Shown here: piece after piece, positions 11,046 to 20,970 of the stretch | How positions within the stretch are numbered: position 1 is the stretch's first letter | How the letters are laid out: every line of letters starts with the position of its first letter | Source: Acanthosoma haemorrhoidale | Taxonomy: Eukaryota > Arthropoda > Insecta > Hemiptera > Acanthosomatidae | Assembly (NCBI GenBank): GCA_930367205.1 | Contig: CAKNEZ010000019.1 | Location: 62,001-126,000 of the forward strand | DNA length: 64,000 nt | Reading direction: 5' to 3' | Translations under genes and position numbers: made by a program | Notes under the pieces: generated by a model | Database searches by the model: none | The model's input: the letters and a program-made list of their open reading frames with translations, nothing else | Told to the model about the DNA's origin: nothing

Positions 11046-13920
11046 GGAGATGCCCCATTAATGGTGTATAAGTCTGCGCACGAATGCGGTGGCATTTTAA
11101 ACATTGATGAATTCTAGATCGGATTAGTTTACGGGCTGATAAAATCCAGTAGTGGCGTCTGATCAAGGAATGTAGCAGTTGGGGCCCTGCATGCAAATAA
11201 GTCGTGTGCAGATGATCGATAAGTAAATTAACGAAATACGATTTTTGAGGTAGTAATATTGGATGTTTCGATTCAAAAGAAAGTGGTGAATTATGCTTTC
11301 GGCCGCCCACCCTGATGACACCATGGGAATCAATAAATGGGTTTAGCTGTTTTAAAGACACAGAAGTCCATTTATTAGACGATATTTCTGACGACCAGTA
11401 ATGACGCTGAAGTCCTTTTATTAAAGTAGTGACGGCGTATGATCTTTCTTTTAAACTCATGATTCCAGAGTTGCGATTTTCCTTTGGCAGCTGGAGGTTG
11501 TTCAAAAATCGCAAAACCAGGGTCCAAACTCGCACCATTCTCTCAAAAGATGAACAATTTTGGGCGAATTCCTCTACATACGAGGATTTTCCCAGTGATA
11601 GCAGGGTGGTAACCTTTTTGAGTTCAGGCAAGTCGAGATCCATAATGTCGGAATTCCTAAAAGATTTGATAGGCCATTCGTTGATATTTGACTGCAGCCA
11701 TGTAGGACCTTTCCACCAGGATGATTGTTTGGCAAGCATAAGAGGATCGCAACCACGAGACGCTAAATCAGCGGCATTAGCCTTTGACCCCACACGGTAC
11801 CAGGATGAAGAAGGCGACTGGCTTAATATTTTTTCCACTCTGTTGGCGACGAAAGTTTGAAGGTTGTGACTAGGGGTTAGAAGCCATGCTAGTACAGTGG
11901 AGGAATCGGAAAGAAGAAAGCTGTTTCCAATCGACAGGTCAGAAATAAATTTGTTCAAGAAATGCAAAGTCTCCACTAGTAATAAGGCAGCACATAACTC
12001 CAGCCGAGGAATCGACATATATTTCAAAGGCGCTAATCTTGTTTTTGTTATTAAAAGATGGGTTGCAACAATGCCATTTTTCAATTCAACACGAAGGTAG
12101 ACGACGGCGGCATATCCATGACTGGAAGCATCGGCGAATCCAATCAACGTAATATGTTGAACTATATCAGGAATGAGGCATCGAGGAATCTGGATGGGTT
12201 TTAAATGTGGTAGGCCATTGAAAAATGCTGTCCAGAGTTCAACAATATGTGTCGGGACCGGGTCGTCCCAGTCCACTTTTAACTTCCAGAGTTCCTGTAA
12301 AATTAGCTTGGCTTTAAATACGACTGGAGCAATGTAGCCTAAAGGATCGTACATGCGAGCAATACAACTCATAATACCTCGTTTAGTAGTTGGAAAATCT
12401 TTTAGTTGTACTTCATAAGCAAGTATGTCTTGACAGGGGTCCCATTTCATTCCCAAAACTTTTACAACATTGTCTTCCATGTCAGATAAAGGAACAGAGC
12501 TTATTAAGTTACTCGACAATACATTTTCCAAAAGCTCTTTTGTATTGCTACCCCACTTTTTTAATTCAAATCCCCCTTTATTGAGTAATGTAATCAATTC
12601 CTTTTGTTAGTAAATGGCTTTCTCCAGAGTATCCGCTCCCGTAAGAATGTCATCGATATAAATATTGGTTTTCAAAGTTTGGACAGCTCGAGGGAAAGGA
12701 TCTCCTTCATCCTGCACCAGCTGAGACAATACTCTAATAGCCAGATATGAGGAGCACGCCAATCCAAAGGGTAAACTTCTAAATTGATACTCTTGTACAG
12801 CATCGGTAGTATCAACACGATAAAAAAAATGAAGAAACGCACTATCAGCCGGTGATACTAAAATTTGTAAATACATTTGAGTAATGTCCGTTGTGAAGGC
12901 GTAGCGGTGAACTCCAAAGCGAAGCAAAACTTCTCGTATGTCATTCTGTAGTTTTGGGCCAGTCATTAAATGACCATTGAGTGAGCCTGCCGTAGTACGA
13001 AAGGAGCCATCAAAGACTACGCGCAATTTCGATGGAGAGTTATTTTTTGTTACTCCGTGATGCGGTAAGAAGCACAACCCAGGCTCCTTTCCAGGCTTGG
13101 CATAATCCTTTTGTAAGTAGTCCTTAATGACTTGATCGTAGGAGATCTTAAACTCCTTATTATTAGAAAATTTGCGTTCTAAGGTTTTAAATCGTTGGAT
13201 TGCCCCAAATTTGGATTTTTCTAGACCTCTAGGATCGTCTTGAAATGGTAGATTTATCACATAGCGGCCCTGATCATCTCTGGAGTGTGTTTCTACGAAG
13301 TGTGCTTCACATTTTTCTGCCAAAGGATCAATGTAAGTCGTAGAGGTGATGTCTTCGATTTCCCAAAATTTCGAAATAAGATGAGTTAAATCGTTTACCG
13401 CACTTGAGGTGACCAAAAGCGAGGTTCCCTGCTGAGTTTCGAAGGCAGGGATTTTCCCTACCAATACCCACCCAAAAATGGTATTCATAGCGTAAGGCAT
13501 GCCGTCGGGGAGGTTTACTGAATCCCCCAGAAAAACGTCACCAAATACATCCACGCCCAGTAGAAAATCGATGGGTTTTGGCTGGTAAAAATCGGGATCA
13601 GCAAGATTGTAACCCTGGAGGTATCGATGTATGTCCGGTGTAATTCGACTGGAGGGCATATTCGAGCAAATTTGGTCAATGACAACAGCTGAAGTACTTA
13701 TCTGTGGTGCATCTCTACGATTAGGAGCTAGGACACACTGTACAGTGGAATTACTTTTCATGACATCTTGATTTCCAAGTCTCAGCCAACGATGTTGTTC
13801 ATATCGAAAGGGTAGTGATAACTTACGAGCACAGTCGGTAGTTATAAAGGAACGTTGCGAACCGCAGTCCAATAAAACACGTAGTGGAATGAATCGTCCG
13901 TCATCAGTTTGAGCATGACG
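11026..13920 (-). pseudogene. BEL/Pao pol: aspartic protease, reverse transcriptase, RNase H and integrase zinc finger
   Basis: In order on the minus strand: A17-type protease with LLDCGSQRSFITTD near 13870; reverse transcriptase with LRVVFDGSFRT, FTTDITQMYLQIL, FRSLPFGLACSS and the catalytic NIYIDDILTGAD near 12640; connection and RNase H with GFADASSHGYAAVV, SIPRLELCAALLL and LLSDSSTVLAWL; integrase HHCC finger ending IHQCLKCHRIRA near 11090. A single TAA at 12609-12607 splits an otherwise continuous frame. The join with gag near 13915 needs a one-base shift, and another shift near 11040 leads into the integrase core. Length and domain order fit a complete Pao-type pol that has recently decayed. 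Confidence 0.9.
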
Positions 13921-15279
13921 GCAGTGCCTAACAGGATATTGGTTCGTTTAACGGGAGTAGACGCAAGCGGTGCGGACGAGGGACGATCTCTTGAGTTTCC
14001 CTTGGGTTCATGGAACGAGGATTTTGGTTGAGGCTTTCGAGAAGTCAAAGGAGCCTGGTTTGGAACATGCCCACTTTGGTTGGGATAGTGTAGAAGAGTA
14101 TGGTGTCTAATGCTGCAGCGACGACAAGAGTTTGCTGAAGGGCAATCACGACAGTTATGTCCCGACGAAAGGCAATTCAAGCAGCGATTTAGAGATTTAA
14201 TCTTGAGGTAGCGTTCTCGAGGAGAGGATGTACGAAATTGAGCACAATCGAAAATTCGATGGTTTCCCAAACATATAGGACATTTTGGTGTTGCGTCCTG
14301 AGAGGGTCCGACGGTCATTAAAACATGTCTGGTGGTGGGCATGGGTTTTGAATTCGTATTAACATTCGGAGTCATCATAGCGTTAGATTGTAATTGTAAA
14401 TGTTGTTGTTGTATGAACTCAGTCAAATCGGTGAGCCCAGGAAGTTGGGTGAGAGTGGAAAATTTTGCTTCAAATTGTTCCTTAGTTTTCGAGTCCAATA
14501 GTCTAAGTCCTAAAATGCACAAAATAAATTCTGCAGGATTGGCTAAATTTAAATTTAAAAATGCTTGAGCATTCTCCAGTACTACCGCAGAAAACTGTTC
14601 CAAAGAGGATAAGTTGTTCTTTATGAGTGGTTTAGAATTCAAAATCTTCATAAGATGATGGGTTGCCAAAATTCTTTTGTTATCAAAGCGTTTTGTTAAT
14701 ATTTGCCATGCTTGGTTGTATCCGGTGGATGAAATTTCTATTGCCGCCACAGCTTGGGCTGCTGTGCCAGTTAAAGAAGACTTCAAATAATGAAATTTAT
14801 GGACTGAATCAAGATCAGAATTCGCATGAATCAAAGAAGTAAAGGTGTCTTTAAAAGTGGGCCATTTTGTAATACTTCCGTCAAAAGTCGGAACCTTAAT
14901 AGAAGGTAGTTTTCGAAAAAAGGGTTGTTTTTGGGGTTCGCCAATCGTGGTTTCATGACTTTCAAGAGTTGTATCTTGCGGTGTAGGTAGTCCAAAAGCA
15001 ATAGTTTCATAATATAATGTATAGGTTTTTTCTTTTAAGGTTTGATGAGTGGAGAAGTCTATAGAAAGTTTTTTACTCAACCGCTTTAGTTCCAATATAC
15101 GGGACATAAATTTTTCAAAACAACTGTCCAGTCGAGAAAGGCTTTTCTTTTGCTAGGTCGGTGAGGGATTTCTTTCCAACTTCGTAAGATTTTTCAATAT
15201 CATCAGCAAGATCATCAACCTCTTCATTTACTTCATCATAACGAGATGTATCTTTACATGGATCCGTTTTGGCTGGCAT
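13842..15279 (-). pseudogene. BEL/Pao gag with DUF1759-like domain and CCHC knuckles
   Basis: The start is chosen at the ATG at 15279 (MPAKTDPCKDTSRYDEV). The body has the DUF1759 pattern KVPTFDGSITKWPTFKDTF, then CPICLGNHRIFDCAQF and the knuckle array RCLNCLSSGHNCRDC with SCRRCSIRHHTLLHY. A one-base shift near 15140 separates the first 45 codons from the rest (the two frames overlap at 15107-15120). A second shift near 13915 separates gag from protease; in intact BEL elements gag and pol form one frame, so this is probably mutation rather than programmed shifting. Gag would package the element RNA. Confidence 0.85.
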
Positions 15280-15365
15280 GGTGTAAGGTGTAACGGAAAA
15301 ACACAAAGAAATGATGGGCCAATAAAGTAGCGAAAGAAAACTCTTGAATACAATAAGCTAACGAT

Positions 15366-15381
15366 CCGGCCCGGAGGACCA
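15366..15381 (-). promoter_or_regulatory. tRNA primer binding site of the BEL/Pao element
   Basis: The minus strand reads TGGTCCTCCGGGCCGG five bases inside the end of the 5' LTR. Starting TGG, being GC-rich and adjacent to the LTR is what a tRNA primer site requires. The tRNA was not identified. Confidence 0.6.
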
Positions 15382-15386
15382 AAATA

Positions 15387-16338
15387 TGTTGGGGGGAGGG
15401 GCAACTTTGGATACCAAAATGCAATTCTCCGTCCCCGTTTCGAAACTTATCCGGGTCACTAGCAGAAGGCAATGAGAAGGTGAAAGGGCCGAGGGATTTT
15501 AATGTTATAGAGGGCCAAGCTGAAATTCGACACTTGAAAATAAATTATTGGAAGCAGAAACAATGCAAACAAAAATGGTTTACCCATTAAGCAAATAAAC
15601 AAATGAAATGATTAACTTAAACCTAAATAATTAAGCTTAGCGAAATATTCAGTAAAGCTGGCATGAAAGAAAAAAAAAAAACACAACATTTGGCAAAGGT
15701 AAATGTAAATATATTTGCCTTTCATATTTCTCAATTAGCGAATCCTTATATTGAGAAAAGCAGTTTGAAATACAAGGATCAACTAGGCATGATACGGATA
15801 GCCCATAATAACTTACAGTTTTCTAACAAAAATAACTGATATGAATTTATAAATATAATAAATCTATTACAACAATAAATACATACAGGCATCCAATACT
15901 TACATAAAACAACAAACACGTGTGTAGGCGCGTCCACAAGCACACATGTATTTAATATATATGAAAATGGTAATAGATAAAAATAATTTTTAGATTAAAT
16001 AATATGGTAGTGTAACCTTAAAATATTATGCTATAATTGGAATGATCCAAGAGACAAACACATTTCATGAGTTTTATAAATTAATCAATTAAATGTCATT
16101 CTTACATTAAGTGACACATGAAAAGAGATAACAGTTGAGTTAACCAACCTGAATGTTATGCTTTATTTAAAATCCTGTTTCTATTTCTATGTACTATAAT
16201 TTTGCATTTTTCAGTTTACTAAATAATTTCTAAAGGTGTTCGTGAAAAGAATTTATATTATATACATAAAAACACATGCAGAAAATTAATAATGAATTCG
16301 CCTTATAACTGGGTTCAAATATTAAATATATATAAATA
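15387..16338 (-). repeat. 5' LTR of the BEL/Pao element, truncated on its outer side
   Basis: It matches the left LTR (6742-6903 plus 7420-8213) at about 99%, with the LINE insert absent. This shows the LINE entered the left LTR after BEL insertion. The match stops abruptly at 16338 without a CA terminus or target duplication and changes directly into Polinton polymerase sequence through an AATT microhomology. A deletion or rearrangement has removed the outer LTR part. Confidence 0.8.
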
Positions 16339-16565
16339 AATTCCTTCTCGCATAAAACACATATATTCGTAGTAGCGAACGACTGTTCTTGTTCATCACT
16401 CAATGTTTCGATTGGAATTATATTAGCATATATTTCATCGGCTTTAAGAGCTAAGGATTTTAATGTTTTCATGAAATTGCTCATGCAATTGCTACCGGTG
16501 TGAACAACTGGATCGCTGTCAAATTCGGGAATAGAAGATTACCATAAGTGCTGCACAGAAAATAC
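16339..16565 (-). pseudogene. Second, partial copy of the Polinton polymerase exonuclease region
   Basis: About 220 bp match 6405-6620 almost exactly, including MSNFMKTLKSLALKADEIYA and TTNICVLCE. It is bounded on one side by the truncated BEL LTR and on the other by the polymerase N-terminus, so the exonuclease I segment is missing at the junction near 16560. The duplication means BEL did not simply insert into a single polymerase copy. Confidence 0.8.
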
Positions 16566-16724
16566 TATATATTTTCTTTTTTTAATCGGAGGATCGGACC
16601 GGGACTGCATTTGTTTCGATACGTTCACCTCTTTCTCTATGTTTAATTTGAGAGCAACACATGTTTTTATATGTCTTTTATAATTTTGTTGACTGCATTC
16701 TCTACCACACATTTTACACATCAT
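16566..16724 (-). pseudogene. N-terminal zinc-finger segment of the Polinton-type polymerase
   Basis: Starting at the ATG at 16724 the frame reads MMCKMCGRECSQQNYKRH, a C-x2-C...H-x4-C finger, followed by a basic stretch. Protein-primed polymerases of Polintons commonly begin with such a finger. It is fused at about 16565 to the displaced exonuclease fragment. Gene order with the upstream small ORFs supports one minus-strand unit. Confidence 0.65.
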
Positions 16725-16975
16725 ATATGACCATTTACATTTATGTTTCCAATTGTTTAGTAAAAGTCCATTTTGTACATAAGTATGTATTTCTAAACGT
16801 ACTCATCTTTTATTCAAAATCCTTATATTATAATCCTTAATTATTATGATGCTTACTTAGACTGCTTTGTGAAATTTGATAATATGACTTCTCTTTATTA
16901 CACCCACATATGATAAACCGAGATCGCCTAAAACAAATGTTAGAGTTAATTTAAGAAATACAATTTTTTTTTTTC
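16725..16975. other. AT-rich spacer between small ORF and polymerase N-terminus
   Basis: About 250 bp with no ORF or repeat that I recognise. It separates the stop of the split small gene (16976-16978) from the polymerase start. Confidence 0.5.
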
Positions 16976-17026
16976 TTATATTTTTACATACTTACCACTC
17001 TTATATTGCTGTATATCCTCATCAGG

Positions 17027-17034
17027 TATGCAAT
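17027..17034. repeat. Target-site duplication TATGCAAT (left copy)
   Basis: TATGCAAT at 17027-17034 and 17512-17519 flanks the second LINE 3' fragment. Confidence 0.8.
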
Positions 17035-17511
17035 AAAATTAGCTTTAGAGGACAAGGCAAGACTTTCTTGGAGAGAAACTAAGAAACAGGAACACTCGAA
17101 ACTGTTTCTTAATGGACCCTGTAAGAGAAGAAGCTCAGCACTTCTATCAATGGACAGGTGGACACTCAAAAGTGTGACAGGACTCTATACAGGTCACTGT
17201 CGGTTAAATAAACACCTCTTTAATTTGGGGATAGTGGGATCACCATTCTGCAGATTCTGCAAGAAAGAGGGAGAAACGGCACGTCATATAATATGTGACT
17301 GTGATAACTTAGCTAGAAGGCGATACCTTCACTTTGGTAGTGATCGCATTGTAGACCCCAAACTATGTGAACTGATCGATCCATTCAGTATCCTCAGATT
17401 TGCAAAGGCCGTGGGCCTGTCACATATATAGGACAGGGACATGGACGGCGCACAATAGGTCTCAGTGAGGCCGTGGTGCACAAATGCCGGAACAAATAAT
17501 AATAATAATAA
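17035..17511 (+). mobile_element. Second 5'-truncated copy of the R1/I-like LINE 3' end
   Basis: It is near-identical to 6945-7419: the same ORF2 tail with CRFCKKEGETARHIICDC, stop at 17429-17431, same 3' UTR and (TAA)n tail. Its 5' end is about 40 bp shorter. The target duplication shows a real retrotransposition, here into a small Polinton-associated gene. Confidence 0.85.
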
Positions 17512-17826
17512 TATGCAATGAAGATAGCGTTCGGGAAGAAACGTTTTAATTAAAAATCCGTTTTCCTTTGAATCTAATATTACTTGTAGACAATCGCCAT
17601 GTTCTGTTTTAGGTTTTGCAAAATGTGTTATCAAATATTTTTCACCTTGTTTTAGTTCCCCAAATCTTTTATAAACAGGTAAACTGTTTAATTTTTCGAT
17701 CATGGACATCTGAAAAGGAAACCAGTAGGCTGAGTAAGGAAAATTAAAAAAAAAAAAATTTTAATACTTATTAAATTGTAATTCCTTACCAATTATTTTT
17801 TACTAGTCTATTATTTACAATATGCT

Positions 17827-18057
17827 TTACTTATTTATTAAGAGGTAAGAAAAGCATATGGTTTTCTGTTGTCTAATATAAATATTGACAACAGTCCAGT
17901 TAGATGGATTTGGTGTACCATCAGTATCATATGCGATAACAATATTGTTTCCAATATTACCATAATTGATTGCTTAAAGAGTAACCATCCCTCCTTCCAA
18001 TCCTAATATCTCATATATCCCTTCTCCTAAGTTATCAAACAGAATAAATGTAGCCAT
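17827..18057 (-). pseudogene. Small unrecognised ORF with one internal stop
   Basis: From the ATG at 18057 the frame reads MATFILFDNLGEGIYEILGL, meets a TAA at 17976-17974 and then continues open in the same frame to a TAA at 17829-17827, with IAYDTDGTPNPSNWTVVN. About 76 codons. Composition is protein-like on both sides of the stop. It lies between two other co-oriented small ORFs upstream of the polymerase, so it is probably part of the same Polinton-like unit. No family recognised. Confidence 0.45.
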
Positions 18058-18139
18058 CTAAAATACAAAGAGTAATTTTTTTTTTAAATACTACATACAA
18101 TACTCAATGCTACAGTTCACTTCATTAATAATGTTCACC

Positions 18140-18490
18140 TCATGAGTCTGAATTATAAACGAAGTTGAACAGATTCGTACACTTTCTACATTCTGGCAAA
18201 TTCCTTGCAATGGAAAGACTGTTTCCACATATTATACAACGATCTCTATATGTTAAGCCAATAGCTTCACTTCTTAAAAGTATATAATGATTTGATGTTA
18301 CTATCCCGTTCTCTAATTCTTCCGCCTCTAATTCATTATGTACACAGTTTAAACAAACGAGTACTAAAGATGAATTATTCTCGGATGGTTCTTCTCCTAA
18401 CGCGATAAAAGCATTTACAATTACAAAGATCGTCTTTATACAACGATAACGAGAAGAATTATTATTATGACCTCTATTCACAATCAGCAT
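18140..18490 (-). CDS. Hypothetical zinc-binding protein of 116 residues
   Basis: An intact minus-strand frame starts MLIVNRGHNNNSSRYRC and contains three Cys pairs: CLNC (about residue 49), CIIC (about 86) and CRKC (about 101). They are spaced like a zinc ribbon or RING-type fold. It is the most upstream of a run of co-oriented small genes leading to the Polinton-type polymerase. I do not recognise the family. It is the only undamaged frame in this block, which may be chance given its short length. Confidence 0.5.
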   Translation of the reverse strand: MLIVNRGHNNNSSRYRCIKTIFVIVNAFIALGEEPSENNSSLVLVCLNCVHNELEAEELENGIVTSNHYILLRSEAIGLTYRDRCIICGNSLSIARNLPECRKCTNLFNFVYNSDS

Positions 18491-20026
18491 TATCTAAGAA
18501 ACAAATAACATACTTACGATCGCTGTATGAAAGCTTCCACACCTGTGCGAGGAATGAAATTTTCCTAGGGCTCTTATACTCCTTTTCCTGAGTACTTCCT
18601 TTTCTTATACTTCCTTTTCATCTCAACAAGTTTAATTCTGTCTTTTCCCTGGAGTAGTGTCTTTGACATGAAAAACCCCAGTTTTGATTAGCTAATTTAA
18701 AAATAACTTTCTCTATTTTGTCTTTGAAATACATAAAATTGGGCTCACCTTATCATTATTTTATTTAATTTCTTTTCTTTTAAATAAAATAATTTTGCTT
18801 ATCGCTGATATTGAAAATATAATTTGTTGGAGATTTGATGATATGTCGGGCCGGCTATCACTTGGATTGGGCTCCACGTTTAGAGGACGTCGTGAGGAGC
18901 GGCGATATAGTCTCTAGATACCCTTAAAAATTATTTTAATATCCAGAACAAACATCGTTTGTGGTATCCTTTAATATAAAAAATGGTTATTATAGTAACC
19001 CGACGCCACCAAATCCAACTATTATATGATATATACATTTTATGTACTATTTCTAATTGAATAATACGGAGCTTTATTTACGAGGAAAGCAATTTTGAAT
19101 TTTGAATTATAGTGCCGTCTGCCTCTTGAAAATCATAGTTAGATTTATTCCTAATGATTTGTACACCCTATCTTAAACATTTATCTTAAATATCCTCCTG
19201 TAATAAATACCCGATGGCTAATAGTTTTTGGATTTCTTTAGGCCTTCGTTCGGCCTATCCGAGAAACGGAGGTGCGTTTCATTAACACTTACTCTTGGAC
19301 CCATTAGATGGGTGGGAAACGTTAGGCTGACCGGTCTTGCTCGGGGGAGAGCCGGATGCAGGCGAATATCAACCCATGCCGATGCTCTGTCCGATGTTAT
19401 ATCTATCTATACGATACGCGGTGAGCTCCCCTTCCAGTTTTTATATATTTAGTCTCTTCTAGACATAATTATCCAAATATTTAATCAAAGTAGAGCCCAG
19501 AAAAAAACTAAACTATTCGATTTTGAATTCTCCTCATTGTACCAAAAACATTGATCAATCAATCAATCAATTTTCACGGAAACTTTGGTCTAGGTATGAC
19601 GACGCAGTATTGAGATGATGAGATACAATGATCAACTCATTGTGGAGGATTGTCTCTGCCTTAGAGAGGGGAAAGGGGAAAAATTATGAATCTCGTCATC
19701 AATGTCAGTCAGGCAGTTAGTTCATCAGGTAGGGAGGGGGTAGGAGAGTAGTCGTAAGTAGGTAGAGAGAGATAGACCGAGGTAAGACGACGACGACGGG
19801 AATGAGTCTGAAGCTGTAGTTGTATTTTTCATTAGACAGACGGTGGTGATGCTTGATTATCTTTCTCTATGTCTACAAACTAGGTGTGGGGGTGTGAAAA
19901 GCTTGCACTAAGTACAAACAGCGGAAAGTGTACGTCCGGAACGAGACCCTACAGGTAGGTCTACAATAGAGGTAGGTCTCCCCTGTACATCTTCCCTTAT
20001 ATTAATTGTTTGTGGTGAAATTATAA

Positions 20027-20188
20027 CGGGAATGCGCTAACGCAGTCCCGACTACCAAAAATTACGCGCCCGAGATACCCGCATTTTGGGTATTCGCAGG
20101 GGTCAGCTCAACCAAAGTGCAATGGAAAAGCCTCACCCTGGGGGAACCGCCTTATTGATCACGGTAGGCCCCCACGCCAGGTAAGTAT
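20027..20188 (-). ncRNA. U1 spliceosomal snRNA gene
   Basis: The minus strand from 20188 starts ATACTTACCTGGCG, the U1 5' end that pairs with 5' splice sites (20178-20186). It continues with stem-loop I, then AGGCTTTTCCATTGCACTTT of the central region, stem-loops II and III, an Sm site AATTTTTGG at 20055-20063, and a terminal stem CGGGACTGCG/CGCATTCCCG. Length 162 nt is normal for U1. U1 snRNP defines exon-intron boundaries in the nucleus. The U1-70K binding loop reads GATCAATAAGG where the usual sequence is GATCACGAAGG, so this may be a variant or an early pseudogene. A proximal element lies at the right distance upstream. Confidence 0.9.
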
Positions 20189-20230
20189 GCTATAATTTGG
20201 GAAAATCCGATGGTGGTCAAGTCAAATCTA

Positions 20231-20250
20231 ACCGCACTTGCGAGATTGAA
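20231..20250 (-). promoter_or_regulatory. PSE-like proximal element of the U1 gene
   Basis: On the minus strand TTCAATCTCGCAAGTGCGGT lies at -62 to -43 from the U1 start. That is the position of the insect snRNA PSEA, and it resembles the PSEA pattern (TYAATTCCCAACTG...). No TATA box follows, as expected for an RNA polymerase II snRNA gene. The match is partial. Confidence 0.5.
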
Positions 20251-20970
20251 CTGGATTCGTAGAAGATGAATGACCGTCTAGCGATTCACCAGATGTTGTA
20301 ATATACAAATAAAATGTTTCATTTATCTTACTACACAATATATTATCGAGTATAAATAGTTTAAACGCACCGAAAACATCTCCCTACCCGTATGAGTGCA
20401 TATATCTCTGCATCCCTCTCGATCCCACAGGTTAGCTAATGATTACACAGGTGGCGATAGTGTAGCTTCATTCCCGGTATCCACCCTTTCAACTTCAAGC
20501 GAGCTATCTCCCGAGATATTTAGTAAACGCTCCAAAACGCATTATTTATTATATTTTTAAGATTTCCCTCATCTTATTTGCTAGTATTTATAATGACAAT
20601 ATTTTATATGATTTTTTATTTTTGGAGATACACATAAAAAAAATATTGGGTATATGTTATTCGTTAGGAATCCGCTGAGATCCATTCATTAAATTATTAG
20701 TAATATTACTTTGCCGCCGAATCAAATAGTGACTCTTGCTGTAACTTTATTTATGAATCATTATTCCTAATCCAACTATGATCTCGAATGATTGTATCAA
20801 TCGGGTGACTCCCGCAATAATATTTTGGTGCCTGTTTATCCTTAGCTCACAGATAAAACCTCCTCCTGTATGTAGTAAGCCGTGAAAATTTGCTGATCCC
20901 GACCTCTCTAATCCGGAACTAGTTGTCCTTTTCGGTCGTTATCCCCACTATTATTTTTATTAATTTTTTT

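Larger units (their letters stand above)
16976..17709 (-). pseudogene. Small basic protein gene split by a LINE insertion
   Basis: The gene starts at the ATG at 17709 (MSMIEKLNSLPVYKRFGEL) and is open to 17520. There a LINE fragment with target duplication interrupts it. On the far side, 17034-16976, the frame resumes in register and ends with TAA. Without the insert and one duplicate the gene is 82 codons with no other lesion. The segment LKQGEKYLITHFAKPKT followed by FLIKTFLPERY resembles short beta-rich, OB-like proteins seen near Polinton polymerases, possibly single-strand DNA binding. That function is inference from shape and neighbours only. Confidence 0.6.
19441..20357. mobile_element. 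917-bp insert in array unit A carrying a U1 snRNA gene
   Basis: Units C and D read straight across this point (CAGTTTAAACGCACC). Unit A has AGTTT at 19436-19440, then 917 extra bases, then AGTTT again at 20358-20362. That is an insertion with a 5-bp target duplication or the mirror-image deletion in C and D. Unit B shares the insert's first 550 bp at the same place, so the insertion predates the A/B duplication. No terminal inverted repeats, LTRs or transposase are visible. Confidence 0.55.
18617..20970 (+). repeat. Tandem array unit A (with 917-bp insert)
   Basis: The unit begins TTCATCTCAACAAGTTTAAT and ends just before the next such start at 20971. Without the insert at 19441-20357 it is about 1.44 kb, matching unit D. 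Shared blocks include TCGGGCCGGCTATCACTTGG, the GC-rich stretch near 19240-19440, and CAATCGGGTGACTCCCGCAA. Short ORFs in it are not conserved between copies. It looks like a satellite-type tandem repeat; strand is given only to show copy direction. Confidence 0.85.

Noticed and set aside
19228..19452. 74-residue ORF in array unit A, repeated in other units
   Set aside because: The frame is not kept between units A, C and D, so it is not under coding constraint.
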